From Methanobacteriota archaeon (GTDB taxonomy: Archaea; Thermoplasmatota; Poseidoniia; MGIII; CG-Epi1), in NCBI GenBank assembly GCA_014240055.1, contig JAAZXP010000001.1, positions 3,344-67,343 on the forward strand: 64,000 nucleotides of DNA. Reading direction: 5' to 3'. The position numbers and the translations under genes were made by a program. Of this stretch, positions 25,690-35,319 are shown in pieces. The first letter of the stretch is position 1. Each line of letters starts with the position of its first letter. A model generated the notes under the pieces. That model searched no databases. It saw only the letters and a program-made list of their open reading frames with translations, and was not told the DNA's origin.

Positions 25690-25845
25690 GTGAAGGCTAA
25701 TAATATCAAAACGAAAAGTTATACTAATTTTATTCAATGCATTTGTGGATATGAGGGTTTATCCATAGAGGCTCGACAACACAGAGAATGTCCCAAATGC
25801 CACACAGTGGTAGAAGCCTGTTGTGAAGGTAATAATTGTTTTTGA
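25690..25845 (+). CDS. Small cysteine-rich zinc-ribbon-like protein (51 residues)
   Basis: A GTG at 25690 opens a 51-residue frame with seven cysteines: CIC (17, 19), CPKC (34, 37), CC (44, 45) and C50. The spacing suits a compact zinc ribbon or two-metal knuckle. A Shine-Dalgarno GGAGAT lies three bases upstream, and an AAATAAATAAAC TATA-like stretch precedes it. The stop falls one base before the sdhB stop on the opposite strand. The pattern of paired cysteines with RBS and tight packing argues for a real gene. I do not recognise a family. It is divergent from hutU. Confidence 0.6.
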   Translation: MKANNIKTKSYTNFIQCICGYEGLSIEARQHRECPKCHTVVEACCEGNNCF

Positions 25846-25846
25846 A

Positions 25847-26572
25847 CTAACCTGTCAACTTTTTCCAAATCCACTTAATTGGATCATAATATTCATCAAC
25901 AACACGTTCTTTCATTGGAATTATTGCATTATCTGTAATTGCTATATTTTCAGGACAGACTTCAGTACAGCACCGAGTAATATTACAAAGTCCAATTCCG
26001 TTATCTTCTTTTAGAGTTTCAAGACGATCACCTTGGTCGAGTGGGTGCATTTCAAGCATGGCGTTTCTCATTAGGAATCGGGGTCCGGCATATTCTGCTT
26101 TCATATCGCTATCTCGGATTACATGGCATACATCTTGGCAGAGAAAGCATTCTATACATTTTCTGAATTCTTGTACTCTATCTACATCTTCCTGCATCAT
26201 GCGAGGATCATCTGTGTCTGGATGTTGGTAAGGTAATATTTTCTTATTTACTTCATAATTCCATGAGACGTCAGTTACTAAATCTTTAATGACTGGAAAG
26301 GCTTGCATTGGTTTAATGACTAGAGGCTCAGCCTCATTATAGTCTGACATTCGGCACATGCACATCAGTTTAGGCTCACCATTGACTTCAGCTGAACAAG
26401 AACCACATTTACCTGCCTTACAATTCCACCGAACAGCTAGATCCGGTGCATCATTTGCTTGAATCTGATGAACAGCATCCAAGACAACCATTCCTGGACC
26501 TCCTTCCATTTCAAATTCATGCATAAAAAAGTCAGGTTCTTCACCTCTCTGTATGATTACTTTTCTCTTCAT
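25847..26572 (-). CDS. sdhB: Succinate dehydrogenase iron-sulfur subunit
   Basis: The 241-residue protein carries electrons from the flavin to quinone. The 2Fe-2S ligands are C51, C56, C59 and C71 in NCKAGKCGSCSAEVNGEPKLMC. The C-terminal cluster motifs are CIECFLCQDVC and LCNITRCCTEVCP. The last cysteine set is arranged for the 4Fe-4S and 3Fe-4S clusters. The start overlaps the sdhA stop by four bases. Gene order (membrane subunit, A, B) is that of actinobacterial Sdh1-type operons. Confidence 0.96.
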   Translation of the reverse strand: MKRKVIIQRGEEPDFFMHEFEMEGGPGMVVLDAVHQIQANDAPDLAVRWNCKAGKCGSCSAEVNGEPKLMCMCRMSDYNEAEPLVIKPMQAFPVIKDLVTDVSWNYEVNKKILPYQHPDTDDPRMMQEDVDRVQEFRKCIECFLCQDVCHVIRDSDMKAEYAGPRFLMRNAMLEMHPLDQGDRLETLKEDNGIGLCNITRCCTEVCPENIAITDNAIIPMKERVVDEYYDPIKWIWKKLTG

Positions 26573-28380
26573 ATAGCCTCCTTGTGTACAAATTCATCTA
26601 GATCATCTGGCATTGTCTTCTTATCGGATTTAATGACGTTAATACCATCTATACTTTTTCTTATTATTATGTTTAACATTCCTAGTTCCGAATCATAGTC
26701 GGGATAATCTAATCTGGTGTGTCCACCTCTACTTTCTCGCCTTTCTTTGGCAGCTTCAGTAACTGCTAAAGAAGTGATTATCATATTCTTCAAATCCAAG
26801 CAAAGATGCCAACTAGGATTATATGCTCTATTTCCAAAAGCTTTAGCATTATCAACTCGTTTATCAAGTTCTTTTAATTTTTCGATACCTTTTGTCAAAT
26901 CTTTTTCATCTCTAACTATACCTGCATGGTTTTCCATGATGTCTTGTAATTCTTCATGAAGATGGTAGGGATTTTCTTTTTTATCGTTACCAAAAGATTC
27001 TAAAGTTTCATTAATGGCCATATTCAGTTCATCTCTATTAATTGCTCGTTCTTTATTATTTAATGCAAAAATGGCAGCAGAGGTTCCAGCTATTTTTCCA
27101 AATACTAATAAGTCTGAAAGTGAATTACCACCTAATCTATTTGCTCCGTGTAGACCTGCTGCGGCTTCACCAGCTGCATACATTCCTTTTAGAGTAGACG
27201 CCCCCGTTTCAGCATCAACGCGAATTCCTCCCATCATGTAGTGTGTAGTTGGGCCAACTTCCATAGGCTCAGTAGTAATATCTAAATCACCCAGTTCTTT
27301 GAATTGGTGATACATCGAAGGCAATTTCTTTTTAATGTAATCAGACGTCTGACGATTTGCTATATCCAAAAAAGCACCTCCATGCGGACTTCCCCGGCCT
27401 TCTTTGACTTCCTTCATAATTGCTTTAGCTACCACATCTCTAGTCAATAACTCTGGAGGGCGCATAGCACCTTTTACTCCTTTTAACCAATCATTTGCTT
27501 CTTCTTCATTCTTAGCAGTTTCAGCTGCAAATGCTTCAGGAATATAATTAAACATAAATCTTTCATTTTTGTTATTTAGTAAAATTCCGCCTTCACCTCT
27601 AACGCCTTCGGTAACAAGAGTACCTTTGACACTTGGAGGCCATACCATACCAGTTGGATGGAATTGAATGAATTCCATGTCTTGTAAATCAGCCCCTGCC
27701 AAGTATGCCAGTGCATGTCCATCTCCAGTATATTCCCACGAATTTGAGGTTACACGATATGCCTTTCCAATACCTCCTGTAGCTATGATTATTGATTTAG
27801 CTTGTATTGATACCAATTTACCATTATTACGATAATATGCTAATGCACCAATTGCTTGATTCTTTTCGGTCAAAATTTTTGAAACTGTACATTCCATTAG
27901 AATATCAACATTTTCTTGATGTATCACTTTGTCTTGTACAGTTCTGATAATTTCTAATCCAGTTCTGTCTCCAACATGGGCTAGTCTAGGGAATCTGTGA
28001 CCTCCAAAATTACGCTGGTTAATTTTACCATCTTTCGTACGATCAAATACAGCACCCCACTTTTCTAGTTCCATTATTCTTTCAGGGGCTTGCTCAGCAT
28101 GAATTTTAGCCATTTTCCAATTATTTAGGTGCTTTCCACCTCTAATTGTATCTCTAAAATGGGCTTTCCAATTATCTCTCTCATCTGCATTCCCCAAAGC
28201 AGCAGCAGCACCCCCTTCAGCCATTACGGTGTGTGCTTTACCCAGTAAGGATTTTGAAACTAGGCATACTGTAGCTCCCTCATCTGAAGCTGCAATGGCC
28301 GCCCTGATTCCAGCGCCACCAGCACCTACTACTAACACGTCATATTTTTTTTCTTCAAAGTCTTCCATTAGAGCACCCAC
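26569..28380 (-). CDS. sdhA: Succinate dehydrogenase flavoprotein subunit
   Basis: The 603-residue FAD protein oxidises succinate to fumarate. It has the N-terminal dinucleotide motif VVGAGGAGIRAAIAA, the FAD-histidine region AEGGAAAALGN, HPTGMVWPPSVKGTLVTEGVRGEGG with the catalytic arginine, and ANRLGGNSLSDLLVFG near the FAD. Length is typical. The start overlaps the membrane-subunit gene by 13 bases and the stop overlaps sdhB, so all three are coupled. Confidence 0.96.
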   Translation of the reverse strand: MGALMEDFEEKKYDVLVVGAGGAGIRAAIAASDEGATVCLVSKSLLGKAHTVMAEGGAAAALGNADERDNWKAHFRDTIRGGKHLNNWKMAKIHAEQAPERIMELEKWGAVFDRTKDGKINQRNFGGHRFPRLAHVGDRTGLEIIRTVQDKVIHQENVDILMECTVSKILTEKNQAIGALAYYRNNGKLVSIQAKSIIIATGGIGKAYRVTSNSWEYTGDGHALAYLAGADLQDMEFIQFHPTGMVWPPSVKGTLVTEGVRGEGGILLNNKNERFMFNYIPEAFAAETAKNEEEANDWLKGVKGAMRPPELLTRDVVAKAIMKEVKEGRGSPHGGAFLDIANRQTSDYIKKKLPSMYHQFKELGDLDITTEPMEVGPTTHYMMGGIRVDAETGASTLKGMYAAGEAAAGLHGANRLGGNSLSDLLVFGKIAGTSAAIFALNNKERAINRDELNMAINETLESFGNDKKENPYHLHEELQDIMENHAGIVRDEKDLTKGIEKLKELDKRVDNAKAFGNRAYNPSWHLCLDLKNMIITSLAVTEAAKERRESRGGHTRLDYPDYDSELGMLNIIIRKSIDGINVIKSDKKTMPDDLDEFVHKEAI

Positions 28381-29198
28381 TGAAATATTTCATCATTTCC
28401 AAGTAATCCTAAATATATTCTAATATAGAAATCTGCAAGCATTATAGTGACCAGTGAGATCCAAAAGTATAATCCGTGATGTTGATTAAGGTAATTAATC
28501 CAAGAATTACCGGTTCGTTTAACATAATTAGTACATGAAATACAATCCATATTTCCTCCAATTAAATTTCTCAAGGAGTGGCATGAAGACACATATAATG
28601 TCAGAAATAGTGCGTCAATTGTTAGAATAAAACTCCCAAATCCAAGACCAATTTTATCTCCAAAGAAGTATGACTCAAATGCATGGTACCAATGTAGTAC
28701 TGCTAAAATTATTGCTAAGTATAGAAAATATCTGTGTGAATTCATAATAATGAAAGGGAGCGCATTTTCACCATTATATGATTTAATTGGTTTTTCAACT
28801 GCACAACCTGCAGGGTTGGCTAGTAAAGACCGATAGAAAACACGTCTTCCATAATAACAAGTTCCTCGAAAACCTAGTGGCGCCCATATGAAAAGAAGAG
28901 TAGCTGGAAGTGGCCACCAGTTGAGTATATCTGATGGTATTGCATTAGGTCCGGGTGAAGAAATTGGGCTGACATAGTGAGCCCCGTCTTCATTATAGTA
29001 GATAAAATCATTCTCATAATCACCTATGGCACCATGTTCGATTAGTAGTACGGTTATAGTGTATACTCCAAATAATAGTAATATAGTTCCCATTACTAAA
29101 GGCTGAATCCACCACCTATCTGTTCGAAATGTTGCGAATAAACCCTTCTTTTCAACAGGAACAAAACAAGGAGGTATGTCTAGTGCGTCAGAACTCAA
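28368..29198 (-). CDS. sdhC: Succinate dehydrogenase membrane subunit, actinobacterial Sdh1-like
   Basis: The 276-residue integral membrane protein has five or six hydrophobic segments. It contains the signature ATLLFIWAPLGFRGTCYYGRR and the conserved histidines in NSHRYFLYL, LHWYHAFE and SCHSLRNL, which may ligate heme or line the quinone site. Length and context match the single membrane anchor of Mycobacterium Sdh1 (Rv0249c-type), not the short SdhC/SdhD pair. The start is TTG at 29198; no in-frame ATG or GTG is available before the first helix, and a TATA-like element lies about 25 bases upstream. Confidence 0.82.
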   Translation of the reverse strand: MSSDALDIPPCFVPVEKKGLFATFRTDRWWIQPLVMGTILLLFGVYTITVLLIEHGAIGDYENDFIYYNEDGAHYVSPISSPGPNAIPSDILNWWPLPATLLFIWAPLGFRGTCYYGRRVFYRSLLANPAGCAVEKPIKSYNGENALPFIIMNSHRYFLYLAIILAVLHWYHAFESYFFGDKIGLGFGSFILTIDALFLTLYVSSCHSLRNLIGGNMDCISCTNYVKRTGNSWINYLNQHHGLYFWISLVTIMLADFYIRIYLGLLGNDEIFQWVL

Positions 29199-29232
29199 TA
29201 ATTCACTATAGGAAATGGGTATTTCTAATATG

Positions 29233-29279
29233 TTATCAAATGTTGATAAAGTATTTTATATGGTATACATACTTATCAA
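29233..29279. promoter_or_regulatory. Inverted repeat and half-site in the sdhC/lipoprotein divergent promoter
   Basis: TTATCAA (29233-29239) and TTGATAA (29243-29249) form a perfect 7-3-7 inverted repeat. A third TTATCAA lies at 29273-29279, 40 bases from the first. They bracket the TATTTTATATGG TATA box of the plus-strand gene and lie upstream of sdhC, so one factor could control both. Confidence 0.5.
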
Positions 29280-29282
29280 ACT

Positions 29283-30869
29283 ATGAGATGGGCTTTTGTC
29301 GTAACTGTCATGTTTGTGAGTTTATCCTTTATGGGGTGCTTAACTCCAGAGGACAAGCGCACGGTAATAGAGGAAAATTCAGTTGAAGTAACTAGATTAG
29401 TAGTAACTGAAGAAGAGTTATCTCAATATCCTTATAGTGATAATCCAATACGCAACTTTTCAGTAGTAAATCCTTCAACCCTTGACTTAATTTCGGAAAG
29501 ATTGTGGGCCGTTTTTGGAACCGATAATATTGGTTCCGCGGATGAACACAATTATGGTGGTAATTGTTGTGAGCATTATTTGGCAACAGACCAAGATGGA
29601 ACAATTTACAATTTAGGTGGTGAGTGGCCATGGTGGAGCACAGACAGAGGCCTTACATGGAATGAATGGGTGCCTCCTGCATTCAATACCGATTTAGGAT
29701 GCGAGGAAGGTCAATTAGACCCTACATTTGACCCTGGTCTTGGTGAAGGTTCTATTATTCAAGCTCCCAATGGAGATATTTTGGCAATGACCTGGTTTCC
29801 TTATCCTAGTACCGATGGCGTAGATCAATTTTATGCAATTTTAGGAAAGAAAACAAGCCCAACCCAAATTGAATGGGAATATTGTTGGAATACTTTTGAC
29901 AAAGAACCGTTTTATGATCGTTCGTGGCAAGTTCCAGTAGTTGGACCTATTAATCCGCCTCCTGAGCTTTCAACTAATCTTTGTTCTTCAAATTGCCCAT
30001 GGGCTAGTATAGTTGTTTCAAATTTTTGGAGCTATAGTGAGCAAGGCTATCAAGTTAGTGTAGATGGATTGAACTATAGGCCACTTGATGTTCCTAATAG
30101 TGCCGATAACGAATGTAATGCAGAGTATGCTCGTTGTGGGCCTGATTTAGAATTTGATTTGTATTTTGAAGATTTAGGTCCAGAATGGAATTACATGCAA
30201 CCTCATCGAGAAATGCGGGCTTCTCCAATACCTTCTGGAGGTTTACTTTTTCCTAGATGGTTTGAAGATGGTAGTAATTTATTTTTGGATACTGAATTAA
30301 CTTGGCATCGGCATACTCTACCTAATGGTAGTTTTTTACCTTCACGAAGCTTAGTCATAGATAGTTCGGGTGCGTTACACAGTGTTTCTTGTAATACATC
30401 CGATCCAGGTTCAAAGAGCTGTGATGGGACTTTCAATTTAACTCACCAAGTTAGTTATGATGGTGGTTATACTTGGACGAACCAAACTCATTCGTGGCCG
30501 TTAGCATTATCAGTTTCAGACAATACCTTTGAATGGGATTTCCAGGCTGATGGAAATTTAGATTTAGCAGTTATTTCAATGAGAGTCCAAACAGAGATTA
30601 ATGGAACCTCAAGCGATATTGATTTAGTATTTCATATAAGAGGTTATAGTGAAAGTATGGTTGCAGATTCAATAACATTGATAGGTTTAGGAGATTTAGA
30701 TGCTACCTCAGGGGCTGGTAATGATGTTAGATTTGATTTTTCATCTATGGGTATATTGCCTGATGGTGGTGTTGTAGTAGCGTATCATGATAGTACGGAT
30801 CCTAATACCGATCCAATGTTTGCAATAGAACTGGAATTACCTGAGAGTTATTTTTACAATATATCTTAG
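29283..30869 (+). CDS. Secreted lipoprotein with a probable beta-propeller fold
   Basis: The 528-residue protein has a lipobox-like N-terminus (SLSFMGC, Cys about 19), so it is probably lipid-anchored outside the cell. The body has repeating beta segments with BNR/sialidase-like stretches, for example WWSTDRGLTWNEW, EGSIIQAPNGDI and VSYDGGYTWTNQ. Several cysteine pairs suggest disulfides. These are typical of BNR propellers, but no sialidase catalytic set is clear, so an enzyme activity is not claimed. A TATA box at about 29253-29261 gives a leaderless start at 29283. It is divergent from the sdh operon with a shared operator-like spacer. Confidence 0.75.
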   Translation: MRWAFVVTVMFVSLSFMGCLTPEDKRTVIEENSVEVTRLVVTEEELSQYPYSDNPIRNFSVVNPSTLDLISERLWAVFGTDNIGSADEHNYGGNCCEHYLATDQDGTIYNLGGEWPWWSTDRGLTWNEWVPPAFNTDLGCEEGQLDPTFDPGLGEGSIIQAPNGDILAMTWFPYPSTDGVDQFYAILGKKTSPTQIEWEYCWNTFDKEPFYDRSWQVPVVGPINPPPELSTNLCSSNCPWASIVVSNFWSYSEQGYQVSVDGLNYRPLDVPNSADNECNAEYARCGPDLEFDLYFEDLGPEWNYMQPHREMRASPIPSGGLLFPRWFEDGSNLFLDTELTWHRHTLPNGSFLPSRSLVIDSSGALHSVSCNTSDPGSKSCDGTFNLTHQVSYDGGYTWTNQTHSWPLALSVSDNTFEWDFQADGNLDLAVISMRVQTEINGTSSDIDLVFHIRGYSESMVADSITLIGLGDLDATSGAGNDVRFDFSSMGILPDGGVVVAYHDSTDPNTDPMFAIELELPESYFYNIS

Positions 30870-31642
30870 AGTAATGTGGTAATTTCCTTTGCTCTATTTC
30901 TTAGAGTTACTTCAGAAGTACCAACAGCTTTTGCGATTTCTAATTGACTTCTTCTAACTTTATTTTTCTTACAGGATAAGTACAATGCCGCTCCTAGTAA
31001 TGCAGCAGGAGATATACCTTGTCTATAGTCACTATTCTCTACTGTATTGATTATGTCTTGGGCATAAATTTCGGTATCTCTATTTAATTTTAATTTATCT
31101 GAAAATCGAGGGAGAAGATTTACAGTATTTGTTATGTTAATCTTCAATTTTAGTTTACGAGCAATTAATCTATGCAATCTACTTAATTCATTTCGATTTA
31201 GTCTAGTTTTGTCAGCCACTTCATCAAGAGTTCGGGGTACATTTTCCATTCGGCATGCTGTGTAAATTGATGCTGCAGCGACTTTTTCACTACTCCTTCC
31301 TCTTACGAGTCCGGATTTAGAAGAGCTTGAAAATATTTCTAAAGCAGATTCTTTTATGGAATTATCCACTTTTAGATCAAATGCAATTCGTTCTATTTCG
31401 TCTGAAGCTAAAAGGATACTTTTACTTGCTAAATTTCCAGTTCTAGTTTCCTTTTGCCATTTCATAATGGTTTTAGAATTTATGTTTTGTTCTTGAGGAA
31501 TAGATTCAATAATTGATTCAGGGTTATAACTAGTCCATTTTGGTCCTGAATCAAAAATTAGGTCACAATCTTTACATGACAAAATACTGTCACCTTCATT
31601 TTTGATACTTTGCGATTCACATTCAGGACATTTTAGTTTCAT
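30866..31642 (-). CDS. tfb: Transcription initiation factor B (TFB)
   Basis: The 258-residue TFIIB homologue bridges TBP-DNA and RNA polymerase. The N-terminal zinc ribbon uses C5, C8, C23 and C26, followed by a short B-reader-like linker. Two cyclin repeats follow (about 75-165 and 170-258), with GRSSEKVAAASIYTACRMEN and ISPAALLGAALYLSCKKNKV as the paired signatures. It is shorter than most archaeal TFBs (about 300), mainly in the linker. The start overlaps the gar1 stop. Linkage of tfb to gar1 is common in archaea. Confidence 0.95.
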   Translation of the reverse strand: MKLKCPECESQSIKNEGDSILSCKDCDLIFDSGPKWTSYNPESIIESIPQEQNINSKTIMKWQKETRTGNLASKSILLASDEIERIAFDLKVDNSIKESALEIFSSSSKSGLVRGRSSEKVAAASIYTACRMENVPRTLDEVADKTRLNRNELSRLHRLIARKLKLKINITNTVNLLPRFSDKLKLNRDTEIYAQDIINTVENSDYRQGISPAALLGAALYLSCKKNKVRRSQLEIAKAVGTSEVTLRNRAKEITTLL

Positions 31643-31878
31643 TTTCTATAAATCTCTCTACCAACTAATCTAGTTATTCTAAATCCTTTATTGGCTGAGA
31701 TTGCTAGATAAGGTTGCTTCACGGGTCCAAAAATATTTACAACTCTTCCTACTAATTTATTCTCGGAATCGAATATTTTTGTGTTTTTATTTACTTTTTC
31801 TTTAGCCAAAACTATGGCCAAATTCTTAGAATTAAGATGCGATACTCTTCCAAGGCATATCATAGACAACTTCCCCAA
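31639..31878 (-). CDS. gar1: H/ACA ribonucleoprotein subunit Gar1
   Basis: The 79-residue beta-barrel protein is the Gar1 subunit of H/ACA RNPs, which guide pseudouridylation. The signature is GRVVNIFGPVKQPYLAI, the shared Gar1/Naf1 core. Length matches minimal archaeal Gar1 without glycine-arginine tails. It is encoded just upstream of tfb with a four-base overlap and follows truA by 19 bases. Confidence 0.9.
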   Translation of the reverse strand: MGKLSMICLGRVSHLNSKNLAIVLAKEKVNKNTKIFDSENKLVGRVVNIFGPVKQPYLAISANKGFRITRLVGREIYRK

Positions 31879-31897
31879 AACTTCTATTTAAAGTTTA

Positions 31898-32683
31898 CTA
31901 TTTTTCTAGGTAATTAACGATATTGTGCCAGAATGCAGTTTCAGCAAGAACTAATTTATGTTTTTTAATTACCTCTCGTGGAGTTCGTAGTTTCTCGAAA
32001 TGTATGTCTTCATAATTTACTTTTAGGAGTGTAAGAAAGTGTGGTTTACTAACTGTAAAATATATGTGTTCACCTTTTAGTGCCTTTTCAATGTCTTTTA
32101 TTGTTCTTGCACCTCTACAGACATCGCTTGTAGCTCCTATCATTGTTCGAATTTGGTGCCACAGAAAAGATCGGCCTTCAATGTCACAGGCTAGACCATT
32201 TCTGATTTTTTTTACAGATATACTAAAAATTTCAAGTTCGGGATTTGGATTATTTCGTTTGTCTTTCTTTGCAAAATTTTCAAAATTATGTTTACCTTTA
32301 AATATTTGTATTACCTTATTAAATTCTTTATAATCAACGTCTTCGTAGATCAAGTACCTATATAATCTCGAAGTAGCCTTTCTGGGATTAAAATGCTCCT
32401 TAACTTCGCAAAATCCATTAATCCAAACATCATGTCCGCTCAATTTCTCAGTCAATTTCCCAGCTAACAGTTCGCTTTTCATTTCCGAACTCGTTAATAT
32501 TACGTTAGCGATGGCACTTACTCCCTTATCGGTTCTACTTGCGAATTGAGGATTTGATGCTCCACACTCAGCTAATTTTTCAGTTAGAATTCGTCCTACA
32601 GTTTCTACATTAGGTTGTATTTGTGATCCATGATATGATTTACCTAAATATGCTATACGGATTAGAGTCCAATACAATTTCAT
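31898..32683 (-). CDS. truA: tRNA pseudouridine synthase TruA family
   Basis: The 261-residue enzyme makes pseudouridine at positions 38-40 of the tRNA anticodon arm. The catalytic aspartate is in the RTDKGVSA motif (about D52). SRLYRYLIYED and the conserved FLWHQIRTMIGA segment confirm TruA rather than another synthase family. Length is typical. It is followed by gar1 and tfb on the same strand and starts three bases after sucD ends. Confidence 0.94.
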   Translation of the reverse strand: MKLYWTLIRIAYLGKSYHGSQIQPNVETVGRILTEKLAECGASNPQFASRTDKGVSAIANVILTSSEMKSELLAGKLTEKLSGHDVWINGFCEVKEHFNPRKATSRLYRYLIYEDVDYKEFNKVIQIFKGKHNFENFAKKDKRNNPNPELEIFSISVKKIRNGLACDIEGRSFLWHQIRTMIGATSDVCRGARTIKDIEKALKGEHIYFTVSKPHFLTLLKVNYEDIHFEKLRTPREVIKKHKLVLAETAFWHNIVNYLEK

Positions 32684-32686
32684 TAA

Positions 32687-33550
32687 CTAAAGTATCTCTT
32701 CAAGAGTTTTTCCCAATTCAGAAGGGTTTTCAGACACATGAATTCCAGCTCGTTCCATTGCCTTCATTTTAGCTTTAGCCGTCCCTTTTCCACCAGATAT
32801 AATGGCACCAGCATGCCCCATACGTTTACCGGGTGGTGCAGTTCTCCCTGCGATAAAACCAACAACTGGTTTTGACACATATTCTTTTACATATTCGGAT
32901 GCAGTTTCTTCAGCACTCCCACCTATTTCTCCTATCATTATGATTGATTTTGTATCATTGTCTCTTTCAAAGGCTTCCAGACAATCAATAAAATTTGTTC
33001 CATTTACTGGATCTCCACCTATTCCAACGCATGTTGATTGTCCTAGTCCTTTTTCAGTTACTTGGTTTACAGCCTCATAAGTTAAAGTTCCAGAACGTGA
33101 AATTATTCCAACATCACCTCTGCGGTGTATGTGGCCAGGCATTATGCCAACCTTGCTCTTTCCTGGCGTTATGATTCCTGGACAATTTGGACCAATAAGA
33201 CGAGTATCCTTTGTTTCAATGTATTTTTTTACTTTAACCATATCAAGTGCAGGAATACCTTCAGTAATTGCAACAATTAATTCAATACCTGAATCTGCAG
33301 CTTCCATTATTGCATCAGCTGCGAAAGCTGGTGGGACAAAGATACATGAAACATTAGCTCCAGCATCAGTTGCTTCAGAGAGAGTGTCCCATATCGGTAA
33401 TCCTTGAGTTTCTTGGCCACCTTTACCAGGTGTTACTCCACCAATGACCTTTGTTCCGTAGTCTAGCATTTGTTCGGTATGGAATTGACCATTTTTACCA
33501 GTGATACCTTGTACCACTATTTTACTGTTGGAATCTAGCCAAATACTCAT
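32687..33550 (-). CDS. sucD: Succinyl-CoA synthetase alpha subunit
   Basis: The 287-residue subunit binds CoA and carries the phosphohistidine that receives phosphate from succinyl phosphate. The N-terminal CoA-binding loop is [16 protein letters not shown]. The histidine region is [15 protein letters not shown] near residue 246. Length and order are normal. The start overlaps sucC by four bases, so it is the second gene of a sucCD operon. Confidence 0.97.
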   Translation of the reverse strand: MSIWLDSNSKIVVQGITGKNGQFHTEQMLDYGTKVIGGVTPGKGGQETQGLPIWDTLSEATDAGANVSCIFVPPAFAADAIMEAADSGIELIVAITEGIPALDMVKVKKYIETKDTRLIGPNCPGIITPGKSKVGIMPGHIHRRGDVGIISRSGTLTYEAVNQVTEKGLGQSTCVGIGGDPVNGTNFIDCLEAFERDNDTKSIIMIGEIGGSAEETASEYVKEYVSKPVVGFIAGRTAPPGKRMGHAGAIISGGKGTAKAKMKAMERAGIHVSENPSELGKTLEEIL

Positions 33551-34716
33551 GCGTTTCCTCCTATTGAATTAATAGCTTTAATAGCTCCATCATTCATATC
33601 ATCTGCAGCAATTAAATCAAGTCCAGATTCAGACAGCATTTGTTTACCTAGTTCCACGTTTGTGCCTGCCAGCCTAACTATAAGAGGTACATTCATGTTG
33701 ATTTCCTTTGCTGCGGTTATTATTCCTTCTGCAATAAAATCACATCTCATTATTCCTCCAAATATATTGACAAATATAGCTTTAACTTCAGGATCAGATA
33801 AAATGACTTTGAATCCCTCAGCAACTTGTTTTGCATCTGCTCCACCTCCCACATCTAAAAAATTAGCAGGTTCACCACCGTGAAGCTTGATAATATCCAT
33901 AGTAGCCATGGCCAATCCAGCTCCGTTTACCATACATCCAATTTCACCATTGAGTTTGATGTAATTTAATCCAACTTCATTTGCTCTAGTTTCTAGTGGT
34001 TCTTCTTCACTAACATCTCTTAATTTTGCAACTTCCTTATGTCGGAATAGACCCGAGCTATCAAAATTTATCTTTGCATCTAATGCTATAATTTCATCAT
34101 CAGAACTAACTACAAGTGGATTTATTTCCACAATTGAACAGTCTAAGTTTATAAACAGCTTATAGAGACTTTTCATAAATTTCATGCAATGTTTAATTTG
34201 ATTTCCTTCTAATCCCAGCCCAAATGCTATTTTTCTTGCTTGCCAATCTCCAAGACCAGTAACAGGATCAACATGAACTTTTAGAATTTTCTCAGGGTTT
34301 TTACTAGCAACTTCTTCAATTTCGACTCCACCTTCAACTGATGCCATTATCACAGGCAAGTCTTTTTCGCGATCTAAGACTATTCCCAGGTATAATTCCC
34401 TAGATATACTACATCCTTCTTCAACATATATTTTTTTAACTTCTACACCGTCAGCAGTTGTTTGCGGAGTAATAAGTTTTGAACCTATTAATTTTTCAGA
34501 AGCTTCGTAGACTTCATCGGGTGAACGGCAAAGTATGATTCCTCCTCCCTTACCTCTTCCACCAGCATGCACTTGAGCTTTAACTACCCAAATACTTCCT
34601 CCTAGTTCTTTACAAGCATTAGCAGCTTCATTAGCATTTGAAGCTACAACGCCTCTTAGAGTTTTTACACCATACTGCTCAAACAGAGCTTTTGCTTGGT
34701 ATTCATGGATGTTCAT
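33547..34716 (-). CDS. sucC: Succinyl-CoA synthetase beta subunit
   Basis: The 389-residue ATP-grasp subunit supplies the nucleotide site for substrate-level phosphorylation in the TCA cycle. Signatures are [55 protein letters not shown] and the C-terminal [16 protein letters not shown]. Length matches bacterial and archaeal SucC. It is divergent from the L10e gene with a 101-base spacer that holds both promoters. Confidence 0.97.
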   Translation of the reverse strand: MNIHEYQAKALFEQYGVKTLRGVVASNANEAANACKELGGSIWVVKAQVHAGGRGKGGGIILCRSPDEVYEASEKLIGSKLITPQTTADGVEVKKIYVEEGCSISRELYLGIVLDREKDLPVIMASVEGGVEIEEVASKNPEKILKVHVDPVTGLGDWQARKIAFGLGLEGNQIKHCMKFMKSLYKLFINLDCSIVEINPLVVSSDDEIIALDAKINFDSSGLFRHKEVAKLRDVSEEEPLETRANEVGLNYIKLNGEIGCMVNGAGLAMATMDIIKLHGGEPANFLDVGGGADAKQVAEGFKVILSDPEVKAIFVNIFGGIMRCDFIAEGIITAAKEINMNVPLIVRLAGTNVELGKQMLSESGLDLIAADDMNDGAIKAINSIGGNA

Positions 34717-34817
34717 ATCATATTACACACAGATTGGGGTTTAATACTCTAATCTTAGCATATGATTACGTAAAGATTTAAATAGAACACAATCTGCCGC
34801 CAAAAGTAGGTTATTAA

Positions 34818-35303
34818 ATGGCTAAGAAAAATCCTGCCCATATGTTTCGGGGCAAGAAAAAAGCATATACTCGAAAAGAGTACATCGGTGGCGTTCCCGC
34901 AAGCCGTATAACTCAGTTCGATATAGGATCAGCAACAACAGATTTTAGTGTTAAGGTTACATTGTCTGCAGACGAAGAATGTCTTGTAAGACATAATGCT
35001 TTGGAATCTGCTAGGGTTACTGCCAATAGGTATATTCAAGCGCGGGCTGGCCGCGAAGGATATCATTTGAAGGTTAGAGTATATCCTCATCATGTATTGA
35101 GACATAATAAAATTGCACAAGGGGCTGGGGCCGATCGAGTTTCAATGGGTATGCGTAAGTCTTTTGGAAAGACAGTTGGAACTGCAGCTAGGGTTAAATC
35201 AGGTCAAAAATTGATTACATTAAGTACTTCAGATGAATTTCTTGCTGAGGCTAAAGAGGCATTGAGAAAACATCCCACAAGCTTCCAACACCTTGTAAGA
35301 TAG
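34818..35303 (+). CDS. rpl10e: Ribosomal protein L10e (uL16)
   Basis: The 161-residue large-subunit protein lies near the peptidyl-transferase centre and 5S rRNA. It has KKAYTRKEYIGGVPASRI, VRVYPHHVLRHNKIAQGAGADRVSMGMRKSFGKTVGTAARV and an Ala-rich end, all typical of archaeal L10e. A TATA-like GATTTAAATAG at about 34775-34785 lies upstream. The next gene, an 84-residue unknown, follows after 16 bases and may be in the same unit. Confidence 0.97.
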   Translation: MAKKNPAHMFRGKKKAYTRKEYIGGVPASRITQFDIGSATTDFSVKVTLSADEECLVRHNALESARVTANRYIQARAGREGYHLKVRVYPHHVLRHNKIAQGAGADRVSMGMRKSFGKTVGTAARVKSGQKLITLSTSDEFLAEAKEALRKHPTSFQHLVR

Positions 35304-35319
35304 TGGTCAATCAAAAATA

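Noticed and set aside
25549..25737. Minus-strand 62-residue frame upstream of hutU
   Set aside because: It covers the hutU N-terminal segment and promoter in another frame and overlaps the cysteine-rich small gene. It has no recognisable features.
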